Assembly (NCBI GenBank): GCA_029976905.1
Contig: JAPOLW010000109.1
Span: forward strand, 1 to 9,883
Direction: 5' to 3'
DNA: 9,883 bases
Origin: a bacterium
GTDB lineage: Bacteria > Desulfobacterota > Binatia > UBA12015
Under the pieces are notes generated by a model that was given only the letters and a program-made list of their open reading frames with translations, ran no database searches and was not told the DNA's origin. The position numbers were made by a program, and so were the translations under genes. How positions within the stretch are numbered: position 1 is the stretch's first letter; each line of letters begins with the position of its first letter. Below, one piece after another: positions 1 to 6,627 of this stretch.

Positions 1-2
1 CC

Positions 3-662
3 GCCACGGCGGGTCTTGCCGTCGTCTTGGCCCCACTCCACGAAGCCGCTCGGGTGCGCCGCGTCGTGACGACCGTCCTCGCTCCGGCCTCCGTGCGAGA
101 GACGGGCGGGGTCGAGCGGCTTTCGCGTCAGTCGGTCTCGCTGATGCAGGGCCTTGGCCTCGACGAGGACGAGGACCCCGAGCATCTCGCATTCAATCTG
201 CGTCCCTTTGGCCCCGGGCCCGGCACGCCCTGGGCCGCCGACGAACTCCTGGTCGCGCGCGAGTGTGCGGCCCTCTTCGGTGAGCCGCCGGTCGAGGTCA
301 TGGCGACCTTCGTGCGCGCTCCGGTCTTCTACGGCATGGCTCAGTGCGTCTTCCTCGAGACCGAGGACCCACTTGCCCTCGAGGATGTACATCGTTTGTT
401 GCAGCAGGGGCGTGGCCTCGTCCTGGCGGGCGCGGCGGCAGACGATACGGCCGCAGAGCCGGGGATCGCCGAACTCGCCGACCCGTCGCCGGGCCCGGTC
501 GACATTCTGGGCTCCGATGCCGTGCACGTCGCTCGGGTTCGCTTGGATCCTGCGCGCCCCGGTTCGATTGCCCTGTGGTTGTGCTTCGACGACCAGCGCA
601 AGGCGGTCGCGTCGAACGCGGTGGCAACCCTCGAGGTGGCTCTCCGCGACGCCCGAGCTTGA
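3..662 (+). CDS. usg: Usg-like aspartate-semialdehyde dehydrogenase family protein, 5' partial
   Basis: The reading frame is open from the window edge, so the N-terminal NAD(P)-binding half is missing; 219 residues remain. What is visible is the semialdehyde dehydrogenase C-terminal (dimerisation) domain. It starts with ATAGLAVVLAPLH, which lies just after the catalytic Cys in homologues, and ends with an LWLCFDDQRKAVASNAV stretch equivalent to the 'DNLRKGAA.NAVQ' end of true enzymes. True ASADH makes aspartate semialdehyde for the lysine, threonine and methionine pathways. Here two expected catalytic positions differ: the 'TYQAVSG' glutamine motif reads TTVLAPAS, and the 'RVPV..GHS' histidine motif reads RAPVFYGMAQ (Met at 336-338). 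This favours the non-catalytic Usg branch. truA follows after 7 nt, as in the E. coli usg-truA pair. The family is fairly certain; Usg versus a working Asd is inferred, and the catalytic Cys itself is outside the window. Confidence 0.85.
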   Translation, partial: ATAGLAVVLAPLHEAARVRRVVTTVLAPASVRETGGVERLSRQSVSLMQGLGLDEDEDPEHLAFNLRPFGPGPGTPWAADELLVARECAALFGEPPVEVMATFVRAPVFYGMAQCVFLETEDPLALEDVHRLLQQGRGLVLAGAAADDTAAEPGIAELADPSPGPVDILGSDAVHVARVRLDPARPGSIALWLCFDDQRKAVASNAVATLEVALRDARA

Positions 663-669
663 GCGGCCC

Positions 670-1410
670 ATGCGCTACCGCGCGCTGGTCGCGTACGACG
701 GCACCCTCTTCGCTGGATGGCAGTCGCAGCGGGACAAGGCCCGCACCGTACAGGAGACGCTCTCGCAAGCCTTCTCGACCGTGCTGCGTACGCCGGTGAA
801 TGTCGTCGGCGCGGGGCGGACCGACACCGGGGTCCATGCCCGTGGTCAGGTGCTCTGCTTCGACGTCGAGACGCCCATCGCCGCCCTCGAGCGGGTACAG
901 CGGTCGGTCAACGGTGTCCTTCCCGAGGACGTCTCGATACGCGAGCTCGTCGCGACGACACCTGATTTCGACCCGCGGCGCCAGGCCATGCGTCGGGCCT
1001 ACCGATATTGCATCTGGAATGCGCCGGTGCGCTCGCCGCTCGAGCGTCGCTTTTCCTGGCACGTACCGGTAGCCCTGGACGTCGAGGCCATGGAGGCGGC
1101 GGCGTCCCGGGTGGTCGGAGAGCATGACTTTGCGAGCTTTCAGGGGGCGGACAAGATGCCGCGCCCGAGCATCCGTCGCGTCGAGTCCAGCGGGTTCTCG
1201 CGCGATGGAGAGCGGCTCTCCTACTGGATCGAGGCGAACGCCTTTGCCCGCCACATGGTACGGAATCTGGTCGGTCAACTGGTGGAGGTCGGGATGGGCC
1301 GGTGCTCCGTCGCTGAATTCGAAGGGATTCTCGCGGCGCGGGATCGGACCCGCGCGGCACCCCCCGCGCCGCCGCAGGGCCTCAGCCTGGAATGGGTACG
1401 CTACGAATGA
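670..1410 (+). CDS. truA: tRNA pseudouridine(38-40) synthase TruA
   Basis: A 246-residue cytoplasmic enzyme that isomerises uridines 38, 39 and 40 in the anticodon arm of many tRNAs. The N-terminus MRYRALVAYDGTLFAGWQ is typical. The catalytic motif GAGRTDTGVHA lies at residues 47-57, with the nucleophile Asp52. RRAYRYCIWN, the HDFASFQGAD segment and ARHMVRNLVGQLVEVG (the C-terminal conserved block) follow in the usual order, and the length is normal for the family. The frame is open far upstream (to 154), but the ATG at 670 gives the canonical TruA N-terminus and sits 6 nt after a GAG inside a weak GAGCGG purine stretch. It is the second gene of a + strand run: the usg-like stop is 7 nt upstream and the next gene overlaps its stop by 4 nt, so co-translation is likely. 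Confidence 0.97.
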   Translation: MRYRALVAYDGTLFAGWQSQRDKARTVQETLSQAFSTVLRTPVNVVGAGRTDTGVHARGQVLCFDVETPIAALERVQRSVNGVLPEDVSIRELVATTPDFDPRRQAMRRAYRYCIWNAPVRSPLERRFSWHVPVALDVEAMEAAASRVVGEHDFASFQGADKMPRPSIRRVESSGFSRDGERLSYWIEANAFARHMVRNLVGQLVEVGMGRCSVAEFEGILAARDRTRAAPPAPPQGLSLEWVRYE

Positions 1411-1619
1411 AAGTCGACGTCACGTGCAGGAAGTGCGGTCAGAGCAAGCGGATGGAGATGGGGGCACCACCGGCCGGACAATCGCTCGAGGAGTACATGC
1501 GCCTGTTGCAGGAGCGCCTCATGCATCGTCCCAGCTTCGATTGTTTTGGCGGCCACTTCGAACTTCGACCGCCGGTGCCCGAGTTCTGGGAGGTACACTG
1601 GGAGACCGCCGGCGAGTAG
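1407..1619 (+). CDS. Small Cys/His-rich hypothetical protein, putative zinc-binding
   Basis: I do not recognise this 70-residue protein by name. It begins MKVDVTCRKCGQ, with a CxxC pair (Cys7, Cys10), and has a second cluster at His40, Cys46 and His50 (HRPSFDCFGGHFEL). The layout suggests one structural zinc held by the CxxC pair and by Cys46 with either His50 or His40. Between the clusters lies a probable helix (QSLEEYMRLLQERL). No signal peptide or membrane segment is seen, so it should be cytoplasmic. The start at 1407 forms an ATGA overlap with the truA stop, the usual sign of translational coupling; an in-frame ATG at 1392 is the alternative and would add MGTLR. The context suggests a link to RNA or translation, but that is guilt by association only. 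That it is a real gene is supported by the overlap, the clustered Cys/His and a frame open to its stop. Confidence 0.75.
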   Translation: MKVDVTCRKCGQSKRMEMGAPPAGQSLEEYMRLLQERLMHRPSFDCFGGHFELRPPVPEFWEVHWETAGE

Positions 1620-1627
1620 GCGCGCGT

Positions 1628-1651
1628 CCTCCCGCGGCGTGTTGGATTCGC
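1628..1651 (+). repeat. Imperfect direct repeat, copy 1
   Basis: This 24-nt unit matches the unit at 1687-1710 at 20 of 24 positions. The first 12 bases (CCTCCCGCGGCG) are identical, and the second half is TGTTGGATTCGC against GATTGAATCCGC. It lies 8 nt after the stop of the small Cys/His gene. Copy 1 cannot fold as well as copy 2. It may be a decayed copy of the same terminator-like element. Confidence 0.5.
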
Positions 1652-1686
1652 AGGCCGACGCCGTCCCTCGACTCGGGGCGCCTCCC

Positions 1687-1710
1687 CCTCCCGCGGCGGA
1701 TTGAATCCGC
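1687..1710 (+). repeat. Imperfect direct repeat, copy 2
   Basis: Second copy of the 24-nt unit at 1628-1651, starting 59 nt after it. Its second half contributes to the strong hairpin at 1690-1717. Confidence 0.5.
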
Positions 1711-1717
1711 CCGCGGG
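1690..1717. terminator. Strong hairpin between convergent genes, possible bidirectional terminator
   Basis: CCGCGGCGGATT (1691-1702) is followed after one base by AATCCGCCCGCGG, its reverse complement apart from one bulged base; C1690 with G1717 extends the stem. In RNA the tip would open to a loop of a few bases. It lies between the + strand truA/small-gene run ending at 1619 and the - strand gene ending at 1723, where a shared terminator is expected. There is no U-tract on either side, so it does not meet the classic intrinsic rule. Rho-independent function is uncertain. Confidence 0.5.
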
Positions 1718-1722
1718 GCCCG

Positions 1723-2910
1723 TCAGGCGAGGGCGCCTTCGAGGTCCTCGATCAGATCGTCGGCATCCTCGAGGCCGATGGAGAGGCGGATGAGGTTGTT
1801 CTTGATTCCAACGCCGAGGCGCTCCTCGGTGCTGAGTTCGAAGAAGCTCATGAGGGCTGGCTGTTCGATGAGCGACTCGACGCCGCCGAGCGAAGGGGCG
1901 ATCTGGAAGATCGAGGCGGCATCGACCACGCGCGAGGTCTCGTCCAGATCTCCTGCGACCTCGAAGCTCACCACGCCTCCAAAGCCGGACATCTGTCGGC
2001 ACGCGGTCTCGTGATCCGGGTGGGATGCGAGCCCGGCATAATGCACGGCCGTCACCCGTGGGTGTGCCTCGAGCCAGTGGGCGACCTTCATCGCCGTGGC
2101 GTTCTGGCGCTCGATGCGAATCGGTAGGGTCTTCAGGCCGCGGATCAACAGATAGGCCGCATGCGGATCCATGACGCCACCGAGGATGCCCTGGCAGTCC
2201 CGGACCGCATCGATGATGGGTTCCTTGCCGAGAATGACGCCGCCAAGGACGTCGTTGTGTCCGGCGAGGTATTTCGTCGCCGAGTGCAGCACGAGGTCGA
2301 TCCCGTGATCGAGGGGGCGCTGATTGACCGGCGTAGCAAAGGTCGAATCGATGATCGTGAGCAGGCGGTGGCGCTGCGCGACTTCGGCGATGTGATCGAG
2401 ATCGACGCAGCGGTTGTACGGATTGGTCGGCGACTCGCTGATGAGAACCCGGGTATTCGGCTGCACGGCCGCCTCGAGCTCGCCCGGGCTCGTGCCGACG
2501 ACGGTCGCGTCGACCCCGAAGCGGCCGAGCAGTCCGGTGCAGAAATGGCGGGTCCGCCGGTAGCAGTCGTTGGTCAGGATGACGTGCTGGCCCTGGCTCA
2601 GGACGGCGAAGAGCGTCGTGGTGATCGCGGCCATGCCCGAGCCGAAGGCGAGTCCGGCTTCGGCGCCCTCGAGAGCGGCACATTTCGACTCGGCGACGTG
2701 CGTCGTCGGGTTGCCGTAGCGGCCGTACTCCTCCCGCCGGTTCTGATGACTGTGGTGCGCCGAGAGTTCGGCGGTATCCCGGAAGACGAAGGTCGCTGTC
2801 TGGAAGATCGGCGTCGAGATGGCGTTGCCGGGACGGGGACGTTCTTCGCCGCCGTGGATTGCCTGGGTCGCAAGACCCTGCGGCGGTTTCGAGGGCTGGT
2901 TTCGACTCAT
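1723..2910 (-). CDS. metB: Cystathionine gamma-synthase family PLP enzyme, plant-type
   Basis: A 395-residue cytoplasmic, PLP-dependent Cys/Met-metabolism enzyme (fold type I). Motifs in order: STPIFQTATFVF (32-43), YGRYGNPT (62-69, cofactor contact across the dimer), SGMAA (91-95), SESPTNP (158-164), IIDSTFATP with Asp188, SATKYLAGHNDVLGG with the PLP lysine Lys213, and SLGGVESL near the C-terminus. Several stretches (TNDCYRRTR, RCVDLDHIAE, DLVLHSATKYLAGHND, GFGGVVSFE) read like Arabidopsis cystathionine gamma-synthase. The likely role is joining cysteine to an activated homoserine to form cystathionine, towards methionine. The sequence alone does not settle whether the substrate is O-phospho-, O-succinyl- or O-acetylhomoserine, nor does it exclude a gamma-lyase. 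Its ATG overlaps the threonine synthase stop (ATGA). The overlap and the plant-like pairing favour O-phosphohomoserine. Confidence 0.9.
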   Translation of the reverse strand: MSRNQPSKPPQGLATQAIHGGEERPRPGNAISTPIFQTATFVFRDTAELSAHHSHQNRREEYGRYGNPTTHVAESKCAALEGAEAGLAFGSGMAAITTTLFAVLSQGQHVILTNDCYRRTRHFCTGLLGRFGVDATVVGTSPGELEAAVQPNTRVLISESPTNPYNRCVDLDHIAEVAQRHRLLTIIDSTFATPVNQRPLDHGIDLVLHSATKYLAGHNDVLGGVILGKEPIIDAVRDCQGILGGVMDPHAAYLLIRGLKTLPIRIERQNATAMKVAHWLEAHPRVTAVHYAGLASHPDHETACRQMSGFGGVVSFEVAGDLDETSRVVDAASIFQIAPSLGGVESLIEQPALMSFFELSTEERLGVGIKNNLIRLSIGLEDADDLIEDLEGALA

Positions 2911-4271
2911 GGTACGGCCGCCTTCGGCGACCCCTCCTGTTCCTGCTCGATCAGACGACGCAGCGTTTCGCGGACCCGCTCGATGTCGTTGGGCAATTCG
3001 ATCGGTGCGTTGGCATAGGTCCCTGTGATGCCCTCGATCGCTTGCTGATGGTAACGTGCCTTCTGGTCGGCGAACTTCAGACCGTGCGCGGTGGAGATCA
3101 CGACGACGCGCTCCTGGCGGGCGATCGTCCCGCGCGCGAGCAACTTCAGGAGGACGGCCAGCGCGACTCCGGTATGAGGGCAGTTGAACATGCCGGTGCG
3201 GTCGGCGCGTGCCGAGGCGTCGGCGAGTTCCTGCTCGGACGCCTGTTCGACGATCCCGTCGAATGCCTGCAGGATCCGGACCGCCTTCTTGTAGCTGACG
3301 GGATTTCCGATCTGGATGGCGCTGGCGAGCGTGGTTTGGGCTTGCACCGGGCGGAACTCCCGGAATCCATTCTTCGAGGCCAGATAGAGAGGGTTGGCAT
3401 GCTCGGCCTGGGCCACGACGATACGCGGGCGGCGGTCGATGATCCCGAGCGTTTCCATCATCAGGAAGCCCTTGCCCAGAGCACTCACGTTGCCGAGGTT
3501 GCCGCCCGGGATGATGATCGTATCGGGGACCTGCCAATCGAATTGCTGAACGATCTCCATGCCGACCGTCTTCTGCCCCTCGATGCGAAGGGAATTCATC
3601 GAGTTGGCGAGATAGACGTTTTCCCGCTGGGTCAGTTCCTGGACGGTCGCCATGCAGCCGTCGAAGTCGGTATCGAGCGAAAGGACGTGCGCGCCGTTGG
3701 AGATGGGCTGGACGAGTTGCGCGACCGAGACCTTGTTGCGGGGAAGGAGAACGATGGACGGGATCTCGGCCGCCGCGCAATACGCGGCCAGCGCCGCCGA
3801 CGTGTCCCCCGTGGAGGCGCAGGCGACGGCGGGGATGTCCACACCCTGGCTGCGCATCTGTTTGACGACGCTCACGAGCACGGACATGCCCAGGTCCTTG
3901 AAGGAACCGGTGTGCGAGTTGCCGCACTGTTTGACCCAGAGGTCGGGGAGGCCGATTTCACGCCCGAAGCGCTCTGCCCAGAAGAGGTTCGAGCCGCCCT
4001 CGTACATGCTGACGATGTTCTCGTCGGAGAGTTGCGGAAGGACCATTTCCTTCCGGCACCACACGCCGGACCCGTAGGGCCATTGGGTGGAGCGAATCCG
4101 CCCGTCGAAGAGGGTCTTCCAGGAATCCGGGCTGGTTCGCTTCAGTCGTGCTTCGTCGTGCACGACCTCGAGCAGTTCTGTGCATTTCCGGCAGCGGTAG
4201 ACGACCTCGAAGATGTCGTACGTTTCGCCACACTCCGGATCGATGCACTGGAACCAGGCTCTGTGCTTCAT
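2907..4271 (-). CDS. thrC: Threonine synthase, plant-type
   Basis: A 454-residue PLP-dependent (fold type II) enzyme that converts O-phosphohomoserine to threonine and phosphate. Motifs: WPYGSGVW (64-71), YEGGSNLFWAERFG (90-103), HTGSFKDLGM with the PLP lysine Lys125, CASTGDTSAA (151-160), DTDFDGCM (200-207), SMNSLRIEGQK (224-234), the phosphate-binding loop GGNLGN (256-261), and a late CPHTGVAL block. These read closely like Arabidopsis threonine synthase rather than E. coli ThrC. The N-terminus differs from the plant enzyme as I remember it: it carries Cys9, Cys14, Cys27 and Cys30 (CxxxxC and CxxC) within about 35 residues, a probable zinc ribbon. Plant enzymes are activated by S-adenosylmethionine; whether this one is cannot be read here. 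It is the first gene of a two-gene - strand operon with the cystathionine gamma-synthase gene. The start is the ATG at 4271, with only a weak upstream ribosome site. Confidence 0.96.
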   Translation of the reverse strand: MKHRAWFQCIDPECGETYDIFEVVYRCRKCTELLEVVHDEARLKRTSPDSWKTLFDGRIRSTQWPYGSGVWCRKEMVLPQLSDENIVSMYEGGSNLFWAERFGREIGLPDLWVKQCGNSHTGSFKDLGMSVLVSVVKQMRSQGVDIPAVACASTGDTSAALAAYCAAAEIPSIVLLPRNKVSVAQLVQPISNGAHVLSLDTDFDGCMATVQELTQRENVYLANSMNSLRIEGQKTVGMEIVQQFDWQVPDTIIIPGGNLGNVSALGKGFLMMETLGIIDRRPRIVVAQAEHANPLYLASKNGFREFRPVQAQTTLASAIQIGNPVSYKKAVRILQAFDGIVEQASEQELADASARADRTGMFNCPHTGVALAVLLKLLARGTIARQERVVVISTAHGLKFADQKARYHQQAIEGITGTYANAPIELPNDIERVRETLRRLIEQEQEGSPKAAVP

Positions 4272-4389
4272 GCGGTGAACCCTAGCATCGCAATGGCGCC
4301 CTTCCGAGTTCGCCGCGAGGTCCCGTTTCCCCGCTCGTAGAGGCCGAGGCCGCCGTCGATTCGCAGCCCGCGGGGGACCGGAGTAGACT
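4272..4389. promoter_or_regulatory. Divergent intergenic spacer, presumed to hold both promoters
   Basis: The 118 nt between the threonine synthase start (- strand) and the PBP start (+ strand) must drive both operons unless transcription enters from elsewhere. I cannot identify a convincing -35/-10 pair on either strand: GC is high, and the best AT-rich stretches (TAGACT at 4384-4389 on +, GCTAGGGT on - near 4280) are weak matches without a partner. No riboswitch or attenuator-like stem series was seen. Confidence 0.3.
4380..4383 (+). promoter_or_regulatory. Ribosome binding site deciding the PBP start
   Basis: GGAG lies 6 nt before the TTG at 4390 and 12 nt before the in-frame GTG at 4396. 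The spacing favours TTG as start; the difference is only two residues. Confidence 0.4.
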
Positions 4390-6621
4390 TTGGCCGTGCG
4401 GAGGTGGTTGCTCAGAGGGGGCCTCGGGCTCGTTCTTCTCGGTGGGCTGGGGGCGGTCTACGTCGATCGGACCATCCATACGGGCTTCGGGGACGGGCGC
4501 CCGCGCGGCCCCGTCCGCTACTACGCCGCGCCGCGGCGCATCGGAATCGGGGTGCGTCTGGATGCCTCGGGGCTCTCCCAGGAGCTCGCGGCTCTCGACT
4601 ACCGGGAGACCGACGGCCCGCCGAGCGAGCCGGGCACCTACCGCCGTCTCGAAGACGGCCTGGAGATCTTCCTGCGCGAGGCACCCTATGCCGGGGCATA
4701 TGGCGCCCGCCCGCCGCGCCGTGTTCGCCTCCTCGTCGAGGAGGCGCGGGTTCGGGACATTCTCGACGAAGAGGAGGGGGCGGTTGCCTCGTTCGACCTC
4801 GAGCCACGCCCGCTCGAAGGCGTCTACGAGGGCCATTGGACGTCGCGTCGCCGTACGCGCCTCGAGGACGTGCCGCCGAAGGTCGTCGACGCGGTCCTGG
4901 CAGCCGAAGACGCGCGCTTCCTCGATCACATGGGAATCGATTTCGGATCACTCGCGCGTGCGTTCGAGGCCAACTGGAGGGCGGGTGAGGTCCGGCAGGG
5001 CGGAAGCACGATCACCCAGCAACTGATCAAGAACCACTTCCTGACCCAGGAACGCACGCTCTGGCGCAAGATGCGTGAAATCCCGCTCGCCCTCGCTCTC
5101 GAGCGGCGCTACACCAAGCGCGAGATCCTCGCGGCCTACCTGGCAAGCGTCTACCTCGGTCACGACCGGTTGGTCGGCGTCCATGGCCTGGCGGAGGGCG
5201 CATGGGTCTACTTCGGCAAGGACGTCTCCGACCTGACGCTCGGCGAGGGCGCCATGCTGGCCGGGATCATCCGGGCGCCGAACGCGAACTCGCCCTTGCG
5301 TCACCCCGAACGTGCCCGGGTGCGACGGGACCGCGTGCTCGAGCATCTCCAGGAACTCGGGTGGGCGACGGCCGCCGAGGTGGCGGCGGCACGCGCCGAG
5401 CCGATCGGACGGCCGCAGACCCGCGGCGCGGCGAGCGAGTCCTACTTCGTTCAGAACGTCGCGTCGGAACTGGCGGCGATCGGTTGGCCATCCGGGGGGC
5501 TCCCGACCGGTACCGATGTCTTCACCACGCTCGACGCGCGGCTCCAGGAGATCGTCACCGAAGAGGTCCAGCAGGCGGCCGGGGTGCTCGCGGGCGCCCA
5601 GGTGGCCGTGGTTGCCCTCGACCCCCTCTCGGGCGAGATTCGCGCTCTGGCGGGCGGCCGCGATTACCTCGAGAGCCAATTCGATCGCGCGTCGCGCATG
5701 CGTCGGCCGGTCGGGTCGATGTTCAAACCCTTCGTTGCGCTCGCCGCCCTTGCCGATCCGGAGGCGGGGATCACCCCGGCCACGCGTCTCCAGGACGCTC
5801 CGCTTACCGTGGGGGAGGGCGCCGCGGCCTGGATGCCACGCAATCATGATGGGCGCTTCCGGGGAACGGTCACCCTTCGCGAGGCCCTGGTCGACTCCCT
5901 GAACGTGCCTATGGTTCGTCTGGCCGAGCGCGTGGGATTCGAGCGCCTGGCCGCGTTCGGCGACCGTCTGAAGATCCGCTCGGATCCCTTGCCACGCCTG
6001 CCGTCGATCGCTTTGGGGTCGTTCGAGTCCTCCCTGCTCGATGTGACCGCTGCCTACACACTTTTTCCGGGCGGCGGCGTTCGCGTCGAACCCTTCTCGG
6101 TTCGCGCGGTCAAGGCGCCTTCCGGCATCGTCTTGCACCACCGTGAGCCGGCCGAGGTCGAACTGACCCCGACGGCTCCGAGTTACGTCGTGCACAGCAT
6201 GCTCGAGGACGTCGTCGACGAGGGCACGGCGCAGGGGTTGCGCGAGGCCGGCGTCAAGGCGGCGTTCGCCGGGAAGACCGGTACGACGTCCGAGCAGCGC
6301 GACGCCTGGTTCGTCGGCTATACGCCTTCCCTGGTGCTGGGGGTGTGGGTGGGGTTCGACGACGACCGGCCGCTGCCCGGTGGAGCGGCGCAACTCGCCG
6401 TGCCCCTGTGGGGGTCGATCGCGCGTCGAGCGTTCGCGGGCGGATCGCTCGAACCCTTTCGGCGGCCCGCCGGGGTCGAGGAGATCGAGATCGACGCGGC
6501 CAGCGGCCTGCGTGCGGCACCGGGGTGCGAGCAGGCCGTCTCGGAGGTCTTCGTCGCGGGCACGGCTCCGGCGCGCTCCTGCGACGAGTGGAAGACCGGC
6601 GCGACAAAGGTATCGTCCTAG
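4390..6621 (+). CDS. mrcB: Class A penicillin-binding protein, PBP1B-like
   Basis: A 743-residue bifunctional peptidoglycan synthase anchored in the inner membrane, active in the periplasm. A short N-terminal tail and one membrane segment (about 5-26) come first. Next is a UB2H-like region (about 50-135), including LAALDYRETDGPPSEPGTYRR, which is typical of PBP1B. The GT51 glycosyltransferase follows: EDARFLDHMGID with catalytic Glu173, QGGSTITQQLIKN (203-215), then RKMREIPLALALE. The transpeptidase has S443-M-F-K446 (acyl-serine Ser443), S503-L-N505 and K629-T-G631. All catalytic motifs are intact. The C-terminal tail carries two cysteines (713 and 731) in a GC...E.F..GT.P...C pattern that could form a disulfide in the periplasm. 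Start TTG at 4390 was chosen from a GGAG 6 nt upstream; GTG at 4396 is possible. mlaE starts 6 nt after its stop, so it heads the lipid-transport operon. Confidence 0.95.
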   Translation: MAVRRWLLRGGLGLVLLGGLGAVYVDRTIHTGFGDGRPRGPVRYYAAPRRIGIGVRLDASGLSQELAALDYRETDGPPSEPGTYRRLEDGLEIFLREAPYAGAYGARPPRRVRLLVEEARVRDILDEEEGAVASFDLEPRPLEGVYEGHWTSRRRTRLEDVPPKVVDAVLAAEDARFLDHMGIDFGSLARAFEANWRAGEVRQGGSTITQQLIKNHFLTQERTLWRKMREIPLALALERRYTKREILAAYLASVYLGHDRLVGVHGLAEGAWVYFGKDVSDLTLGEGAMLAGIIRAPNANSPLRHPERARVRRDRVLEHLQELGWATAAEVAAARAEPIGRPQTRGAASESYFVQNVASELAAIGWPSGGLPTGTDVFTTLDARLQEIVTEEVQQAAGVLAGAQVAVVALDPLSGEIRALAGGRDYLESQFDRASRMRRPVGSMFKPFVALAALADPEAGITPATRLQDAPLTVGEGAAAWMPRNHDGRFRGTVTLREALVDSLNVPMVRLAERVGFERLAAFGDRLKIRSDPLPRLPSIALGSFESSLLDVTAAYTLFPGGGVRVEPFSVRAVKAPSGIVLHHREPAEVELTPTAPSYVVHSMLEDVVDEGTAQGLREAGVKAAFAGKTGTTSEQRDAWFVGYTPSLVLGVWVGFDDDRPLPGGAAQLAVPLWGSIARRAFAGGSLEPFRRPAGVEEIEIDAASGLRAAPGCEQAVSEVFVAGTAPARSCDEWKTGATKVSS

Positions 6622-6627
6622 CGAGGC

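Noticed and set aside
154..669. A 172-residue N-terminal extension of TruA
   Set aside because: This stretch is the Usg-like gene read in another frame (Ser/Arg-rich), and TruA family proteins start at the MRYRALVAYDG equivalent.
1439..2683. A 414-codon - strand open frame crossing the convergent gap
   Set aside because: It overlaps the small Cys/His gene antisense and reads the cystathionine gamma-synthase gene out of frame; Arg/Pro-rich with no domain.
1723..3927. A 734-codon open frame on the - strand containing the cystathionine gamma-synthase sequence as its C-terminal half
   Set aside because: The N-terminal part is the threonine synthase gene read out of frame; it has no family features, while threonine synthase in its own frame is complete. 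The real start is the ATG at 2910.
2859..4340. A 493-codon open frame on the + strand opposite threonine synthase
   Set aside because: Antisense shadow caused by high GC and codon bias; low-complexity Asp/Arg/Gly-rich translation with no domain, and the opposite strand has a clear enzyme.
4384..4389. TAGACT as a -10 box for the PBP gene
   Set aside because: It directly abuts the TTG start and no -35 match was found at a proper distance; too weak to call.
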